Shown here: piece by piece, positions 56,928-59,627 of the stretch
Layout of the letters: each line of letters begins with the position of its first letter
Numbering within the stretch: position 1 is the first letter of the stretch
Assembly: GCA_015061545.1 (NCBI GenBank)
Contig: SUWJ01000014.1
Coordinates: forward strand, 1-59,627
Source: Lentisphaerota bacterium
GTDB lineage: Bacteria > Verrucomicrobiota > Lentisphaeria > Victivallales > Victivallaceae
Length of the DNA: 59,627 nt
Reading direction: 5' to 3'
Notes under the pieces: model-generated
Seen by the model: only the letters and a program-made list of their open reading frames with translations
Database searches by the model: none
What the model was told of the DNA's origin: nothing
Made by a program: the position numbers and the translations under genes

Positions 56928-59414
56928 TCAGTCAAACTTATAGAACGTGTTCCAGTATTTCAGGCTGTGAGTATCGCGCATGGCGGTGGTGAAGCCGTAG
57001 AACGCGCCCCGCAGCCGGCTGTACTCTTCGTAAAATACATTCAAGCCTGTGCGGTATTCCACATAAAGCCCGTCGCTGTAGAGTTCGGCATAAAGGAACC
57101 CCGCAGGATACTGGGTCAGCTGGGGCAGATTCAATTGCCAGAGTTTGCCCAGTTTGGCAACGGTGGCAACGTTTTTGTGACCCACCAGGATCGCGCCCCG
57201 CATTTGGGCAAGTTTTTCCAGCGCAGCGACGGCGGTTTTGGCAAGTTCGGGTGTCTTGAGCTGCCCTTTTTGGTCTTTGTCGCCATCGTGGATGGCGCGG
57301 TCAGGATCGGTCAGATAGGTGTCGGCAACCAGCTGCGAGTGAGTCAGCACCAGCACGGGAAGTGCCGGATCCAACTCTTCAATAGCTTTAAGATTTTCGG
57401 GTTTATCCGCCAGCTTGCCGTTGTAGGTATCCAGCAGCAGGATCTGCACGCCGTCGCGTTTTTCCAAGCGGGCGGTAGGTCCGAATACTTTCACCCATTC
57501 GGCTTTGAAATCTTTTTTGTTCATATAGTCGTGATTGCCCGGGACGGCGTAGAAAGTCATTTTTGGGAATTTTTTCATTGCCTTTGCCACTTCTTTAAGT
57601 TCGGGCATCTTGCTGGCATCGGTCACGTCGCCGGGCATGGCGATAAAATCCACCTTGGAGTCTTGCAGCTTTTTGAAGGCAACCTGCAGACGGGGATAAC
57701 TTTGCGTGTGCATTCTGCCGTAGCGCACATCCGGCTCCAACGAAACGTGCGGGTCGGAAACCAGCCCGAAGCGGGTGATGAGTTTACCCGTCGGTTTGAC
57801 GGTGGTACTGGCTTTGACTTGGGCGATGACTTTATCATTATCTTTAACCGTCATGGTGTATTCTTTGCCGGGTTGGAGATCTTTGATCCCGATTCTGCCC
57901 ACCCGTTCGCTGCTGCTGAATTTCTGCGAGCTGCCATTGCCTTCCAGAGTAAACTCCAGCGGGCGGTTGTTGTGCCGCGCATAACGGAAGATCAGCTTGT
58001 CGCAGCTTGCCGAAATAAAGTTGTAATAATCTTCGGCGCGCCTGACCACCAGATGGGGAGTCGTTTTCCGCGCTTCGGGCATTACATCTTTGCCGAATAC
58101 CGCCATGCTGATGGCGCTGGATATATCGGTATTTTCTTTAATATTTTTGAAGTGATCCGCCCCCGCTCCGATCGCATTGGTCAGCACTTGGCGGTCAGTA
58201 TGATTGAATCCCGTCCAGCTCAAGCCGCAGCGTTTGTCGCGGATGCGCATGGCCTGGATCACCACGGGGTTGTAACTGCCGTACATACTGCGGTAATGGT
58301 GTTTTTTGCTTTTTCTGAGTTCAGGGTCGCGCTGGGCGGTCAGCGCCTCCTGCATAATCGCTTTTTCTTCGTTGGTAAATTCATTCAAGCCCAGGGTCTT
58401 GCACAAAAAATTCATCAATTCTTCATCGGAAGCAGTGGGAAAAAGTTTACGGAATTCACTTTCGATGGTGCCGGAGCCGTAGGGCTGCTGCTGCCAGAGG
58501 GAGCCTTTGATTTCTTTATCAATATTCAGCCCCCCGGTGTCGTGGTCGCTGGTGACAACGATCAAGGTTTCTGCGGGGTGTTTTTTCATAAAATCAAACG
58601 CCACTTTGATTGCCTGATCAAATTCGTGCATTTCGCGCATGGTGCCTGCCAGATCGTTGCCGTGGGCGCGGTGGTCAATGGCGCCGCCTTCGACCATGAT
58701 AAAGAAACCTTTATCTTTGCGGCTGAGTTTTTCGGCAGCAAAAGCGGTAGTTTCTGCCAGCAGATGGCGGGTTTGCGGCTGCTGGGGCCATGCCGGATCC
58801 ATTTTGGCAACATAAACCGCGCGTCTGAACGGCGCTTTTTCGTCAAAAGTGAGCGTATCGCGGAATTCATATTTGGCCTGCTTGAGCAGTTTGGCATAAT
58901 TTTTCTGAGTATAACCTTCGGGGTAGAAGATCCATCCCCCGGCGAAGAAGTCGAAATCGCTGGCAAAAAGATCGCCCAGCACCCCGGCATAATCTTTGCG
59001 GCTGAGCCGATTGGCGTAATGGGCACCGGGAGTGGCGTCGTTCAAGCCGACGCTGGTGATGATGCCGATACGGAAGTTGTTGTCGCGCATGATTTTGGCA
59101 AGGCTGGTAACTGGGTTTTTATCCTGATTGACCCCCATCGCGCCGTTGTAGGTTTTTACTCCGCAGGCAATGGCGGTACCCGCTGCGGCGCTGTCGGTGG
59201 TTTTGTTCAACGCATTGTTGGTGTTGGTTTTTACGGTAACGGGGAAATCATCCAGATTGTTTTCCGGGTATTGATTCTGGTAGTAGGTGCGGATATTTTC
59301 GCCCATGCCGTCGCCGATAAAGAGAAAAACGTACTTGGCTTTTACCGTATCCGCCGCCAGCTGCAAAGCCAGCAGCAATACAGCGGAGAAGAGAATAAAT
59401 TGAATTTTTTTCAT
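56928..59414 (-). CDS. Alkaline phosphatase-calcineurin-like phosphoesterase fusion, exported
   Basis: An 828-residue exported protein (signal peptide MKKIQFILFSAVLLLALQLA, cleaved near AAD). Residues 25-440 are a PhoA-type alkaline phosphatase: GDGMG (34-38), the nucleophile in TDSAAAGTA (S75), E242 and D247/H251 in VEGGAIDHRAHGND, SDHDTGG (289-295) and H405 in GFNHTD. Residues of about 455-545 look like a fibronectin-type linker. Residues 548-760 are a metallophosphoesterase: SDPHVSLE (552-559), GDVTD (594-598), GNHD (625-628), LTHSQ (690-694) and GHKN (744-747, where GHxH is usual). Both catalytic sets are nearly complete. ATG 59414 fits the signal peptide; an extension to 59477 would break it. 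A phosphate-scavenging enzyme working on the cell surface is likely. Confidence 0.88.
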   Translation of the reverse strand: MKKIQFILFSAVLLLALQLAADTVKAKYVFLFIGDGMGENIRTYYQNQYPENNLDDFPVTVKTNTNNALNKTTDSAAAGTAIACGVKTYNGAMGVNQDKNPVTSLAKIMRDNNFRIGIITSVGLNDATPGAHYANRLSRKDYAGVLGDLFASDFDFFAGGWIFYPEGYTQKNYAKLLKQAKYEFRDTLTFDEKAPFRRAVYVAKMDPAWPQQPQTRHLLAETTAFAAEKLSRKDKGFFIMVEGGAIDHRAHGNDLAGTMREMHEFDQAIKVAFDFMKKHPAETLIVVTSDHDTGGLNIDKEIKGSLWQQQPYGSGTIESEFRKLFPTASDEELMNFLCKTLGLNEFTNEEKAIMQEALTAQRDPELRKSKKHHYRSMYGSYNPVVIQAMRIRDKRCGLSWTGFNHTDRQVLTNAIGAGADHFKNIKENTDISSAISMAVFGKDVMPEARKTTPHLVVRRAEDYYNFISASCDKLIFRYARHNNRPLEFTLEGNGSSQKFSSSERVGRIGIKDLQPGKEYTMTVKDNDKVIAQVKASTTVKPTGKLITRFGLVSDPHVSLEPDVRYGRMHTQSYPRLQVAFKKLQDSKVDFIAMPGDVTDASKMPELKEVAKAMKKFPKMTFYAVPGNHDYMNKKDFKAEWVKVFGPTARLEKRDGVQILLLDTYNGKLADKPENLKAIEELDPALPVLVLTHSQLVADTYLTDPDRAIHDGDKDQKGQLKTPELAKTAVAALEKLAQMRGAILVGHKNVATVAKLGKLWQLNLPQLTQYPAGFLYAELYSDGLYVEYRTGLNVFYEEYSRLRGAFYGFTTAMRDTHSLKYWNTFYKFD

Positions 59415-59539
59415 TGCAGACCCTACTTTGAAATTTATAGATAAAATATTGTTGTTCCGGTTAATATATCTCAACAACAGAACTTTGCAAATGATTTTTT
59501 GTTATTGTCCTAAATTTTGTGAAAAACATTTATAATTGC

Positions 59540-59559
59540 CAATGTTGACGACAACATTG
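59540..59559. promoter_or_regulatory. Palindrome upstream of the phosphatase fusion, possible operator
   Basis: The arms caatgttg (59540-59547) and caacattg (59552-59559) are perfect inverted copies around acga, 126 nt upstream of the start at 59414. The rest of the upstream region is AT-rich and shows no clear Pho box. Confidence 0.4.
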
Positions 59560-59627
59560 CCTACACAATTCATTTTGTTTTGCCAATAGTCCTCCCATGC
59601 TTTGGCATTTGTAAAACGTTTTAATAT

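Noticed and set aside
56808-59444. A plus-strand open frame of about 880 codons opposite the phosphatase fusion
   Set aside because: It has no domain match, and the minus strand encodes two complete active sites and a signal peptide.

Overview
The window reads as chromosome of a Gram-negative heterotroph, most likely a member of the PVC group close to Lentisphaeria (Victivallis-like). This placement is an inference. It rests on outer-membrane and lipid A genes (lpxA, lpxK, and LptE- and BamD-like proteins), many secreted or intracellular carbohydrate-active enzymes, moderately high GC, and frequent TTG starts behind strong AAGGAG sites. No rRNA, CRISPR array, transposase or phage module is visible.

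Layout. 1-7.7 kb: a remnant of sfsA, an M28-like peptidase, an EamA transporter, a polysaccharide pyruvyl transferase, thioredoxin, mutT, pgi and a small LemA-like protein. 7.7-14.7 kb (minus strand): a five-gene carbohydrate-use operon transcribed as SGNH esterase, YhcH-family protein, secreted esterase, MFS transporter, GH95-like glycosidase. 14.8-23.9 kb: lpxA, two unrelated phosphoglycerate mutase-type genes in tandem (gpmI and an apgM-like gene), a DEDDh exonuclease, an orphan peptide-binding lipoprotein and a large secreted glycosidase-like protein. 23.9-31.1 kb: a membrane protein, tsaD with two tandem HAD phosphatases and a Sel1-repeat protein, a BamD-like/LptE-like pair, and lpxK. 31.3-31.6 kb: three identical tRNA-Gly(GCC) genes on 97-bp units.

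31.6-37.8 kb is the most accessory-looking part. It holds a LemA protein translationally coupled to a large membrane protein I cannot assign, and upstream of it four tightly packed, AT-richer genes for unknown membrane proteins. Next comes a four-helix-bundle (23S intervening-sequence type) gene split by an in-frame TAG and followed by short tandem repeats and a perfect hairpin. 37.8-45.4 kb: htpG, a teichoic-acid-like module (hexapeptide acyltransferase, CDP-glycerol glycerophosphotransferase, TagD-like cytidylyltransferase), a DUF349 protein and a short RecO. 45.4-53.7 kb (minus): a split chromate transporter pair, a DUF3047 protein, a lytic transglycosylase, a secreted protein of unknown function, aspS, a Gfo/Idh/MocA-type oxidoreductase and a MATE transporter. 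53.7-59.4 kb (minus): a GH63-like glycosidase, a 279-bp MITE-like element with IS6-like ends, and an alkaline phosphatase fused to a metallophosphoesterase.

How the genes fit together: the sugar operon and the two other glycosidase-type proteins feed hexoses to Pgi and the phosphoglycerate mutases. The Lpx, Lpt and Bam genes and the CDP-glycerol module build and decorate the cell surface. The best candidates for new biology are the LemA-linked membrane cluster, the dual phosphatase fusion, the glycerol-phosphate polymer module in a diderm, and the interrupted four-helix-bundle locus.
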